Below, one piece after another: positions 44,883-53,041 of a stretch of 64,000 nt of DNA. The DNA lies in assembly GCA_036559465.1 (NCBI GenBank), contig DATBTC010000063.1:3923-67922 (forward strand), given 5' to 3'. The notes under the pieces were generated by a model. The model was not told the DNA's origin. It worked only from the letters and a program-made list of their open reading frames with translations, and ran no database searches. Made by a program: the position numbers and the translations under genes. Position 1 is the first letter of the stretch; every line of letters starts with the position of its first letter. The DNA comes from JAHFPN01 sp036559465 (GTDB lineage: Bacteria; Pseudomonadota; Alphaproteobacteria; Rhizobiales; Xanthobacteraceae).

Positions 44883-46967
44883 ATGTTCGTCAGAAAGCGC
44901 AAGGCCCGCCGCGAGCCCGCGCTCGGCACCTTCGGCACGCTGTTCGATTTCGGCTTGCACACGCGCGATCGCATCGGCGCCGACGGCTCCGCCGCGCGCG
45001 AAGCACTGGCGCCGCGCAACGCGAACAAAAAGCCGCGCCGCAAGAAGTCCCGCCGGGGCGCCATTCGTCGACTTCTCTATTGGAGCTTCGTGCTCGCACT
45101 CTGGGCCGGGCTCGCGTCCGCCGGTTACGTCGGTTATCAAGCCTCGCGGCTGCCGCCGCTCGCGACGCTCGTCGTGCCCATTCGCCCGCCGACCGTCTCT
45201 ATCCTCGGCATCGACGGTAAAGTGATCGCGACCCGCGGCGAGATGGGCGGCGTTGCCGTCCCGTTGCGCGCGCTGCCGCCCTATCTGCCGCAGGCCGTCA
45301 TCGCCATCGAGGACCGCCGCTTCTATTCCCACTTCGGCCTCGACCCGATCGGGCTCGCGCGCGCACTCTATGTGAACGTCACCTCCCGCGCCGTGCGCGA
45401 AGGCGGCTCGACGCTGACGCAGCAATTGGCCAAGAATCTGTTTCTGACGCAGGAGCGCACGGTCGCGCGCAAGGTGCAGGAACTGATTCTCGCGCTCTGG
45501 CTCGAGCGCGCCTATTCGAAGGACCAGATTCTCGAGCTTTATCTCAATCGCGTCTATTTCGGCTCGGGCGCCTACGGCGTCGAGCCGGCGGCGCAACGCT
45601 ATTTCGGCAAGTCCGCGCGCGTCGTGACGCTTGCGGAAGCCGCGATGCTCGCGGGTCTTGTGAAGTCGCCCTCACGGCTCGCGCCCACGCGCAATCTCGC
45701 CGCAGCCCGCGAGCGCGCCGAGCTCGTGCTTGCCGCGCTGGTGAGCGAGAAGTTCATCTCCGACGCCATGGCGCGCACCGCGCGCGGTCGCCAACCCGCG
45801 ATCGTGCGGAGCAACGGCCTAGGTTCCATCGGCTATGTCGCCGACTGGGTGATGGACGCGCTCGACGACTATGTGGGCCCGCTCGAGAGCGACGTCACCG
45901 TGCAGACCACGATCGATCCAGTGCTCCAGGTCGCCGCCGAGAAGGCGCTTTCAGAGGAACTCGGGAAGCAGGGCGAACGCTACGGAGTGACGCAGGGGGC
46001 GCTCGTCGCCATCGACCCGGATGGCCGCGTGCGCGCGCTGGTCGGTGGCCGCTCCTACGCGGAGAGCCAGTTCAACCGCGCCATCGCCGCCCATCGCCAG
46101 CCCGGTTCGGCCTTCAAACCGTTCGTTTATCTCACCGCGCTCGAACGCGGGCTGACGCCGGAGAGCGTGCGCGAGGACGCGCCGGTCGACGTGCGCGGTT
46201 GGCGGCCGGAGAATTTCACTCGCGAATATTATGGTCCGGTGGCGCTTTCGACAGCCCTCGCCCATTCGCTGAACACCGTCGCCGTCAGGCTCACGCTTGA
46301 GCTCGGCCCCAGGAACGTTGCCGCCACGGCACTCCGGCTCGGCATTGCCTCCAAGCTCGATCCGGTTCCCTCGCTCGCGCTCGGCACCTCGGAAGTGACG
46401 CCACTAGAGCTCACCACTGCCTTCGCGCCATTTGCCAATGGCGGGATCGGCGTGATCCCGCACGTGATCGATCGCGTGCGCGGACCGGGTGGAAAAATTC
46501 TCTTCGCCCGCACCTCGAACAGCCTGGGCCGCGTGGTCATGCCGGCGCACGTGGCGATGATGAACCGCATGCTCGCCGAGACGCTTGCGACCGGCACCGC
46601 GCGCCGCGCGTCGCTGCCTGGCTGGACCGCGGCCGGGAAGACCGGAACGAGCCAGGATTTCCGCGACGCCTGGTTCGTAGGCTATACCGGCCGGCTCGTC
46701 GCCGGCGTGTGGCTCGGAAACGACGACGGCACGCCCACCAAGCGCGCGTCGGGCTCCAATTTGCCGGTCGAGATCTGGAGCCGCTTCATGCGCACTGCGC
46801 ACCAGAACATGCCGGTCGTGGACCTGCCGGGCATCGGCGCCGGTACCTTGCCCGGCGCCCTTCCGCCCGCGGACGTGCCGGGGGCTCCCACGCCCACGCC
46901 GGAGCGCGAAAGCCCCGGCATGACGCTCGACCGTTGGCTGTTCGACAAGCTGTTCGGCCGCCGCTGA
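44883..46967 (+). CDS. class A penicillin-binding protein (PBP1A family)
   Basis: 694 residues. A basic cytoplasmic tail (KKPRRKKSRRG) and one membrane anchor (LLYWSFVLALWAGLASAGYVGY) precede a GT51 glycosyltransferase domain (AVIAIEDRRFYSHFGLDP, EGGSTLTQQLAKNLFL, RKVQELILALWLE). The transpeptidase carries SxxK in QPGSAFKPFVY, SxN at HSLNTV and KTG in AGKTGTSQDFRDAWFVGYTG. It polymerises and crosslinks peptidoglycan in the periplasm. Its stop abuts the stop of the convergent metallopeptidase in TGATCA. Confidence 0.92.
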   Translation: MFVRKRKARREPALGTFGTLFDFGLHTRDRIGADGSAAREALAPRNANKKPRRKKSRRGAIRRLLYWSFVLALWAGLASAGYVGYQASRLPPLATLVVPIRPPTVSILGIDGKVIATRGEMGGVAVPLRALPPYLPQAVIAIEDRRFYSHFGLDPIGLARALYVNVTSRAVREGGSTLTQQLAKNLFLTQERTVARKVQELILALWLERAYSKDQILELYLNRVYFGSGAYGVEPAAQRYFGKSARVVTLAEAAMLAGLVKSPSRLAPTRNLAAARERAELVLAALVSEKFISDAMARTARGRQPAIVRSNGLGSIGYVADWVMDALDDYVGPLESDVTVQTTIDPVLQVAAEKALSEELGKQGERYGVTQGALVAIDPDGRVRALVGGRSYAESQFNRAIAAHRQPGSAFKPFVYLTALERGLTPESVREDAPVDVRGWRPENFTREYYGPVALSTALAHSLNTVAVRLTLELGPRNVAATALRLGIASKLDPVPSLALGTSEVTPLELTTAFAPFANGGIGVIPHVIDRVRGPGGKILFARTSNSLGRVVMPAHVAMMNRMLAETLATGTARRASLPGWTAAGKTGTSQDFRDAWFVGYTGRLVAGVWLGNDDGTPTKRASGSNLPVEIWSRFMRTAHQNMPVVDLPGIGAGTLPGALPPADVPGAPTPTPERESPGMTLDRWLFDKLFGRR

Positions 46968-47744
46968 TCAGCTGGCGCCGAAGCGGTGCAGGCCGTTGCC
47001 GTGCGCCTTGAGCCAGGCTTCCGCGCGGCGCCATTCCGGAAAGAGCCGCTCCACCACCCGCCAGAAGCGGCGCGAATGATTGAGCTCGACTCGGTGCGCT
47101 ACTTCGTGCGCTGCCAAATAATCGAGCACATAGGGTGGCGCCAGCACGAGCCGCCAGGAGAACGAGAGCGAGCCTTCGAACGAGCACGAGCCCCAACGGC
47201 TCCCGGTGTCGCGCACGCCGATGCGGCCGATCTTGACCTCGAGCATGGCCGCGTAGCGGCGGCTCGCCTCGACGAGTTCGCGCCGCGCTTCCCGTTTTAG
47301 AAAATCCATGAGGCGGCGCCGCAGGTGCTCGGGCGGCCCAGTCACGCACAGGATTGCCTGCCCGTCGTTCTCCTCGGTCCAGACCGTGCCGCGCGCCTTT
47401 GGCCGATGCTCGATCGCATGCGAAATGCCGTGCAACGGGATCGAAGAGCCGGGTGCGAAAGGCACCGGCACCGGCAGGCGCGAAAGCCGCGCTGAGATCC
47501 ACGCAGCATTGCGTTCGGCAAATGCCCGCGCCTCGCGCAGACTCCCGCGCCGGGGCATGGTCAGCACCGCCTGGCGGCTCGATTCCTTGACACGCAGATT
47601 GTAGTTGCGGGCGCGCGGATGGCGAACGATTTTTACTTCGACTGCCTCATCGGCGCACGAGACCAGGAACCGGTCGGATGTCCCCGGTTGCGGCGCGGGC
47701 CGCAGGAACGGCAGGAGAAATTGCGCAGCGGTTTCGAATCGCAC
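46968..47744 (-). CDS. YgjP/SprT-type zinc metallopeptidase (M48-like, DUF45)
   Basis: 258 residues from GTG 47744. The zinc motif is LAAHEVAHRVELNHSRRFW (HExxH with the downstream His in NHSRRFW), near residue 205, and the RWGSCSFEGSLSFSWRLVLAPPYVLDYL block precedes it, both features of the YgjP family. No ATG lies at a suitable place; the longer frame upstream overlaps the PHA depolymerase gene, so the GTG is a judgment. Members are thought to act in the cytoplasm, with unknown targets. Confidence 0.8.
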   Translation of the reverse strand: MRFETAAQFLLPFLRPAPQPGTSDRFLVSCADEAVEVKIVRHPRARNYNLRVKESSRQAVLTMPRRGSLREARAFAERNAAWISARLSRLPVPVPFAPGSSIPLHGISHAIEHRPKARGTVWTEENDGQAILCVTGPPEHLRRRLMDFLKREARRELVEASRRYAAMLEVKIGRIGVRDTGSRWGSCSFEGSLSFSWRLVLAPPYVLDYLAAHEVAHRVELNHSRRFWRVVERLFPEWRRAEAWLKAHGNGLHRFGAS

Positions 47745-47782
47745 CGCCGGAGAAGAATCGAAACGCCTGATTCGGGCAAGCG

Positions 47783-49189
47783 CTAGCGCACTGCGGCGCG
47801 CCTGGGTTTGGCAAGTGCCGGAGCCGCGGCGGCAAAGGCGCGGTTGTTGGACAACATGAAGTCGGACATGCGCGGCGCGATTTCGGCGCGGAAACGCGAG
47901 CCGTTGAACACACCATAATGGCCGACGGTCGGCTGCAGGTAATGCGCCTTGCGCTCGGTCGGGATATTCACGCACAGCCGATGCGCTGCTTCGGTCTGGC
48001 CGACGCCGGAAATATCGTCGTTCTCGCCCTCGATCGTGAGCAGCGCGACGCGGCGGATCGCCGCCAGGTCCACCGGCCTGCCGCGGTGAGTCATCTCGCC
48101 CTTCGGCAATGCGTGGCGGACGAACACGGTATCCACCGTCTGCAGATAGAACTCGGCGGTGAGGTCCATGACGGCGAGATACTCGTCGTAGAATTCGCGG
48201 TGCTTCTGCGCCGAGTCGCCGTCGCCGGCGACCAGGTGATTGAACATCTCCTTATGCGCGTCGAGATGGCGTTCAAAATTCATTCCGACGAAGCCAGAGA
48301 GCTGCAGGAAACCCGGATAGACATCGCGCATGAAGCCCGGGTGCGGCCACGGCACCTTGGCGATGACGTGGGTCTTGAACCACTCGATGCCGCGCTCGAC
48401 CGCGAGCTTGTTAACCGCCGTGGGCTTCTCGCGGGTGTCGATCGGCCCGCCCATCAGCACCATGGAACTGGGAACGTAAGGATCGTCCTCGGCCTCCATG
48501 CGCGCGACTGCGGCCAACACCGGCACCGATGGCTGGCAGACGGCGACCACGTGGCAGTCGCCGCGCAGAAAATGCAGGATGCTGATCACGTAGTCGATAT
48601 AGTCGTCGAGGTCGAAACGGCCCTCGCTGACCGGCACCATGCGCGCATCGATCCATTCGGTGATGTAGACGTCGTGCTTGGGCAGGAACGCCTCGACTGT
48701 GCCGCGCAGCAGCGTCGGATAGTGTCCCGACATCGGCGCTACGATCAGCACGCGCGGTTGCGGCACCCGCGGCTTGTGCTCTAGCTTCCGCTCGAAATGC
48801 AGCAACCGGCAGAACGGCCGCTCCCACACGGTCTTGATATTGACCGGGACCCGCTCGCCGCCGACTAGAGTCGAGGAAATTCCCCACTCGGGCTTGCCGT
48901 AGCGCCGCGTCGAGCGCTCGAACATCTCGGCGGCGGCCGCGATCTGTTTTCCGTACTGCGTGTGGGCGAGGGGATTGATCGGATTCTTAAAGTAGAGCTT
49001 GGTCAAATCCGCGAACGCGCGCGACGGATTGAGCGCCGCCTGGCTCATTTCGTAGAACCAGTAGATCGGGGTCGTTAGATAAGGAGCATCGACGGCCGCG
49101 CTCGAAGGCGCGCCGCCAAAAACCCCGATCCCTGCCGAATCCCAGCCGTTTTTCTGCTGCACCGCAGCAGAGTGTCGTTTTTTTGTCAT
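47783..49189 (-). CDS. phaZ: intracellular polyhydroxyalkanoate depolymerase
   Basis: 468 residues from ATG 49189. The start of the conserved region is TPIYWFYEMSQAALNPSRAFADL. The nucleophile is a cysteine (Cys218 in VVAVCQPSVPVLAAVARME) in place of the lipase-box serine, as in intracellular PHB depolymerases. Later GENDDISGVGQTEAAH and LQPTVGHYGVFNGSRFR supply the Asp and His. It mobilises stored PHA granules. Length exceeds the family average by an N-terminal extension of about 35 residues; a shorter start is possible. Confidence 0.9.
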   Translation of the reverse strand: MTKKRHSAAVQQKNGWDSAGIGVFGGAPSSAAVDAPYLTTPIYWFYEMSQAALNPSRAFADLTKLYFKNPINPLAHTQYGKQIAAAAEMFERSTRRYGKPEWGISSTLVGGERVPVNIKTVWERPFCRLLHFERKLEHKPRVPQPRVLIVAPMSGHYPTLLRGTVEAFLPKHDVYITEWIDARMVPVSEGRFDLDDYIDYVISILHFLRGDCHVVAVCQPSVPVLAAVARMEAEDDPYVPSSMVLMGGPIDTREKPTAVNKLAVERGIEWFKTHVIAKVPWPHPGFMRDVYPGFLQLSGFVGMNFERHLDAHKEMFNHLVAGDGDSAQKHREFYDEYLAVMDLTAEFYLQTVDTVFVRHALPKGEMTHRGRPVDLAAIRRVALLTIEGENDDISGVGQTEAAHRLCVNIPTERKAHYLQPTVGHYGVFNGSRFRAEIAPRMSDFMLSNNRAFAAAAPALAKPRRAAVR

Positions 49190-49232
49190 GGGGTCAATGG
49201 ATTGCGAAAGCCCGCAGTGCAATGTCCAGCGC

Positions 49233-50045
49233 TTATTCGCCGACCTGGATAAGCGAGCCGGCGCGCCGCGCGGAGTTCAACAGCATGGTGAAAGCGACGG
49301 ACGCGGCGGCGATCCAAAGCACGTTGAGTGCGAACGCCCAAACCATCAAGTCCGCGCGAAACGTCTGCTCGAGCATGAGCGCGCGCATGCCCTCGAACAC
49401 GGAAGTCGGCGGTAAGGCCCAGGCGATCGGCTGCAGCCACGCGGGCAGCGTCGAGACCGGATAGTAGACACAAGTCAGCGGTAGAAAGATGAACATCAGA
49501 CTCCACGTCAGCCCCTCAGCGCCGAGGCCGTTTCGCAGCACCAGCCCCGAACAGAACATTCCGACCGCCCAACTCGTCAGCAGCAGATTTGCGAAGAAGG
49601 CAGCGAGCGCGAAACCGAGACTCCAGAAGTTGAATCCAAAGAACAAGATCGCCAGGAACGTCACCGGAACGAGTCCGATCGCCATGCGCACTGTGCCCAT
49701 GACGATCAACTGCAGCACGAACTCGAGCGGTCTGAGCGGCGAGATCATCAGGTTCGGCATATTGCGCGACCACATCTCCTCGAGAAACGACATGGAGAAG
49801 CCGAGCTGGCCGCGAAACAGAATGTCCCACAACAGGAACGCTGCGAGGAACGTGCTCGCCGCTTGTGCCAGCACGCCCGCCTGCGGCGCGATGCCGATCT
49901 GCAGGAAGCCCCACATCGTCATCTGCACCGCCGGCCAGTAGACGATCTCCAAGAGCCGCGGCCAAGATGAACGCAGCAGATAAAAATGCCGCAGCACCAT
50001 GGCGGCGACACGCCGCGGAGAGAAAGCAGGGGAGGTTGTGCTCAT
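49233..50045 (-). CDS. ABC-2 type transporter permease
   Basis: 270 residues with about six hydrophobic segments (e.g. TFLAAFLLWDILF, MAIGLVPVTFLAILFFGF, LGFALAAFFANLLLTSWAVGMFCSG, WSLMFIFLPLTCVYYPVSTLPAWLQPIAWALPPTSVFEGMRALML). The latter PAWLQPI...P motif is typical of ABC-2 exporters. The start overlaps the ATPase gene stop by four bases. The exported substrate is unknown; drug, polysaccharide and lipid exporters all use this type. Confidence 0.88.
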   Translation of the reverse strand: MSTTSPAFSPRRVAAMVLRHFYLLRSSWPRLLEIVYWPAVQMTMWGFLQIGIAPQAGVLAQAASTFLAAFLLWDILFRGQLGFSMSFLEEMWSRNMPNLMISPLRPLEFVLQLIVMGTVRMAIGLVPVTFLAILFFGFNFWSLGFALAAFFANLLLTSWAVGMFCSGLVLRNGLGAEGLTWSLMFIFLPLTCVYYPVSTLPAWLQPIAWALPPTSVFEGMRALMLEQTFRADLMVWAFALNVLWIAAASVAFTMLLNSARRAGSLIQVGE

Positions 50046-50824
50046 GACGCGGCCTCTTTCGCGGGCTCGTCCGCCGGCTGGCGCCGGTTGCGTGCGACAT
50101 CGAGGAAGACTTCCTCGAGCGTGCTGCGGCCATAGCGCGCCAACAGGCCCTCGGGTGTGTCGTCATCGACGATCTGGCCGAGCTTCATCATGATGACGCG
50201 GTCGCACAGCCGCTCGACCTCGCTCATGTTGTGGGACGCCAGCAATATCGAAGCGCCGCGCCGCTCCCGATAGCGCTCAAGATGCGTTCGCACCCAGTCG
50301 GCCGTATCGGGATCGAGCGAGGCGGTCGGCTCGTCGAGGATCAGGATTTCCGGCTCGTTGATCAGCGCCTTGGCCAGCGCAACGCGCGTCTTTTGGCCGG
50401 CCGAGAGCTTTCCGGCCGGCCGGTCGATGAATTCGGTAAGCGCCAGGTCCGCGGCCAACCGCGCGATGCGCGCGGCCACGTCCGCCACTTCATAGAGCAT
50501 GGCGAACACCAAAAGATTCTGCCGCACAGTCAGCCGGTGCGGCAGGTCCACATAGGGGCTTTCCAGATTAATGCGATGGAGCACACGATAGGGCTCCTTC
50601 TCCATATCGGCGCCGAGCACCTTCACCCATCCCGCGGTCGGGGCGACGAGCCCCATCATCATGCCGATGGTCGTGGTCTTGCCGGCGCCGTTGCCGCCGA
50701 GCAGACCGGTCACCGAGCCCTGCGCCAGCGAAAACGAAATCCCCGCCACGGCGATTGTCTCGCCGTAGTGCTTGGTCAGCTGTTCGGCTTGAACAGCAGG
50801 GAGTGGATCGGCGGTCTTATTCAT
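50042..50824 (-). CDS. ABC transporter ATP-binding protein
   Basis: 260 residues. Walker A is LLGGNGAGKTTTIG (43-52), the signature is GKLSAGQKTRVALAKALI and Walker B is ILILDEPTASLDPDTADWVR, followed by the switch HNMSEVERLC. It is the energy-coupling subunit for the permease it overlaps. Three in-frame starts occur (TTG 50854, ATG 50842, ATG 50824); the last is chosen by alignment with the usual start but has no strong ribosome site. Confidence 0.88.
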   Translation of the reverse strand: MNKTADPLPAVQAEQLTKHYGETIAVAGISFSLAQGSVTGLLGGNGAGKTTTIGMMMGLVAPTAGWVKVLGADMEKEPYRVLHRINLESPYVDLPHRLTVRQNLLVFAMLYEVADVAARIARLAADLALTEFIDRPAGKLSAGQKTRVALAKALINEPEILILDEPTASLDPDTADWVRTHLERYRERRGASILLASHNMSEVERLCDRVIMMKLGQIVDDDTPEGLLARYGRSTLEEVFLDVARNRRQPADEPAKEAAS

Positions 50825-50951
50825 GGGGGCCGGAAGTCGCATGGCGAGGGGCAAAAACGCAAGCCAGTCGGTGCCGCGCCGCTTTAACCTAGGCCCGAGG
50901 CCGATCGCCGCGGCAGTTTCGCCGCGTACCGTCTGTGCGTAGATTGATGTT

Positions 50952-52334
50952 ATGGCGATTGAATTCGACCGTCCCGTGACCGAGCGGCCCTTCGGACTCC
51001 GGCTCGATACGCTCGTCCGCTTGCGTTGGCTGGCGGTTGTGGGCCAATTGATCGTGCTGGTCGCGGTCTATTGGGGCCTCGGCTTCGATCTACCGATCGT
51101 GCTTGCGCTGGGTATCGTTGCGCTCACTGCCGCGATCAATGTTGCACTCGGAATCCGCTTCGCGGCCAGCCGCCGCCTGGACGATCGAGAAGCGGCCATC
51201 TTGCTCGCTTACGATATCGCTCAGCTCGCGCTTCTGCTTTATTTGACCGGCGGGATTACAAATCCTTTCTGCGTTTTGTTCCTGGCGCCGGTTCTGATTT
51301 CGGCCGCCGCACTTTCACCGCGCACCACGCTAGCGCTCGGGGCACTGACGGTCGCGTCGATCACTGCGCTCGCTTTCTTCCATTATCCGCTGCCGTGGTA
51401 TCCGGGCGCCGAGGCTAAAGTCCCGGTGATCTATCGGGCCGGCATATGGCTTTCGTTGCAGCTTTCGGTCGTCTTCATCGGTCTCTATGCCTGGCGGATC
51501 GCCGAGGAAAGGAGCCAGCTCTCCGACGCGCTCGCCGCCACCGAGCTCGTGCTCGCGCGCGAGCAACATCTGTCGGCGCTGGATGGATTGGCCGCCGCGG
51601 CGGCACACGAACTCGGCACGCCGCTTTCGACCGTCGTGCTCGTCGTGCGCGAGCTCGAACGCGCCATGCCGAAGGACGGGCCGTACGCCGACGACATCAA
51701 GCTCCTGCGCGAGCAGACTGAACGCTGCCGCTCCATCCTGGCGACGCTTGCAACGCTCGGTTCGGGCGATGCGCCATTCGACCGCATGCCGCTTTCGCTC
51801 TTGTTGGAGGAAGTAGCCGCGCCCCACCGGCCGTTCGGCCTCGAGATCAAACTCGATCTTCCGAAAGAGCGCGCTGACGAGCCGATAATCGCCCGCAATC
51901 CCGGCATCATCTATGGGCTCGGAAATTTTGTCGAGAACGCCGTCGATTTCGCGCGCGGGCAGGTGGTGGTCTCCGCCCATTGGCATGCCGACACGATCGC
52001 GATCGAAATCTCCGACGACGGTCCCGGCTTCTCGCCTGCTGTGATCGACCGAATCGGAGAGCCCTACGTGACGATGCGCGGGTCGCGGCGCGACCGTGCG
52101 GCAGTCGACGGCCCTGGTGGACTCGGCCTTGGCTTCTTCATCGCCAAGACTCTTCTGGAGCGGACCGGTGCCAAGCTCGATGTCGCCAATCGTCCGGCTC
52201 CGGCCGTGGGCGCCATCGTGCGGGTGAGCTGGCCGCGCCGTGTACTGGAACAGGCCGTAGCCGTGCTGCCGGTTCGTCCCTCGCTCCAGGACGCCGAGGC
52301 AGCCGATCTCTCCCCGCGACCGGTTGCGACGTAA
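50952..52334 (+). CDS. regB: redox sensor histidine kinase RegB/ActS/RegS
   Basis: 460 residues. Six membrane segments fill residues about 25-180, including the quinone-binding GGITNPF heptad (100-106) that marks this family. The phosphoacceptor is His219 in AAAAHELGTPLST. Cys259 in EQTERCRSIL corresponds to the redox-active cysteine of RegB. The ATPase has NAVDF and DDGPGFS with GGLGLGFFIAKTLLE. It phosphorylates RegA under low oxygen or reduced quinone pool and so controls respiratory, photosynthetic or fixation genes in relatives. It faces the ABC exporter. Confidence 0.93.
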   Translation: MAIEFDRPVTERPFGLRLDTLVRLRWLAVVGQLIVLVAVYWGLGFDLPIVLALGIVALTAAINVALGIRFAASRRLDDREAAILLAYDIAQLALLLYLTGGITNPFCVLFLAPVLISAAALSPRTTLALGALTVASITALAFFHYPLPWYPGAEAKVPVIYRAGIWLSLQLSVVFIGLYAWRIAEERSQLSDALAATELVLAREQHLSALDGLAAAAAHELGTPLSTVVLVVRELERAMPKDGPYADDIKLLREQTERCRSILATLATLGSGDAPFDRMPLSLLLEEVAAPHRPFGLEIKLDLPKERADEPIIARNPGIIYGLGNFVENAVDFARGQVVVSAHWHADTIAIEISDDGPGFSPAVIDRIGEPYVTMRGSRRDRAAVDGPGGLGLGFFIAKTLLERTGAKLDVANRPAPAVGAIVRVSWPRRVLEQAVAVLPVRPSLQDAEAADLSPRPVAT

Positions 52335-52461
52335 ACAACCTGGGATCTAGGCTGTTTTCTCGGGCCGACACGACACGCGCGGACCGCTAACCAAGATTTG
52401 GTCGGAAAGTAGGTATTATCGTAGGAAGCGCCTAGATGTAGTTATGGTTTGAAACTAATTT

Positions 52462-52478
52462 GCGGAGCTCCGCTTTTT
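52462..52478 (+). promoter_or_regulatory. hairpin with T-run overlapping the regA ribosome site
   Basis: The 12-base palindrome GCGGAGCTCCGC is followed by TTTTT, then regA ATG begins at 52480. The Shine-Dalgarno-like GGAG lies inside the left arm. It could be a weak terminator/attenuator or limit access to the ribosome site. Confidence 0.4.
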
Positions 52479-52479
52479 G

Positions 52480-53034
52480 ATGTCCCACGCGTCCACAATC
52501 GAAAAATCACCCGATCGCAGCCTGCTGATCGTCGATGACGACAAGCCGTTCCTGCAACGCTTCGCGCGCGCGATGGAAAGCCGCGGCTTCGACGTGAAGA
52601 CGGCCGAGTCGGTGGCCGAGGGTCTGGCGCAGGTGGCCTCATCGCCGCCGGCCTTTGCGGTGGTCGACATGCGGCTCGGCGACGGCAGCGGGCTCGACGT
52701 GATCTCCGCCTTGAAGGAGCGCCGCCCCGACGCGCGCGGCATCGTGCTTACCGGCTACGGCAACATCGCGACTGCTGTGAATGCCGTCAAACTCGGCGCC
52801 GTCGATTATCTCGCCAAGCCCGCCGATGCCGACGACGTCTGCGCGGCGCTAACCGCCAAGCATGGGGATAAGGCGGTGCCGCCGGAGAACCCGATGTCGG
52901 CCGACCGCGTTCGCTGGGAACACATCCAGCGCGTCTACGAGCTGTGCGGCCGGAATGTATCAGAGACCGCGCGGCGGCTCTCCATGCATCGGCGCACGCT
53001 GCAGCGCATCCTCGCCAAGCGCGCGCCGCGCTGA
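52480..53034 (+). CDS. regA: response regulator RegA/ActR/RegR
   Basis: 184 residues. The receiver domain has DDD at 19-21 and the phospho-acceptor Asp63 in AVVDMRLGDGSGLDVI, with Lys near 108. The C-terminal NtrC-like Fis HTH (EHIQRVYELCGRNVSETARRLSMHRRTLQRILAKRAPR) is invariant in this family. It is the partner of RegB 145 bases upstream. ATG 52480 is preferred over TTG 52477. It converges on the HExxH gene; a six-base inverted repeat spans both stops (53031-53045). Confidence 0.94.
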   Translation: MSHASTIEKSPDRSLLIVDDDKPFLQRFARAMESRGFDVKTAESVAEGLAQVASSPPAFAVVDMRLGDGSGLDVISALKERRPDARGIVLTGYGNIATAVNAVKLGAVDYLAKPADADDVCAALTAKHGDKAVPPENPMSADRVRWEHIQRVYELCGRNVSETARRLSMHRRTLQRILAKRAPR

Positions 53035-53041
53035 ACCGGGT

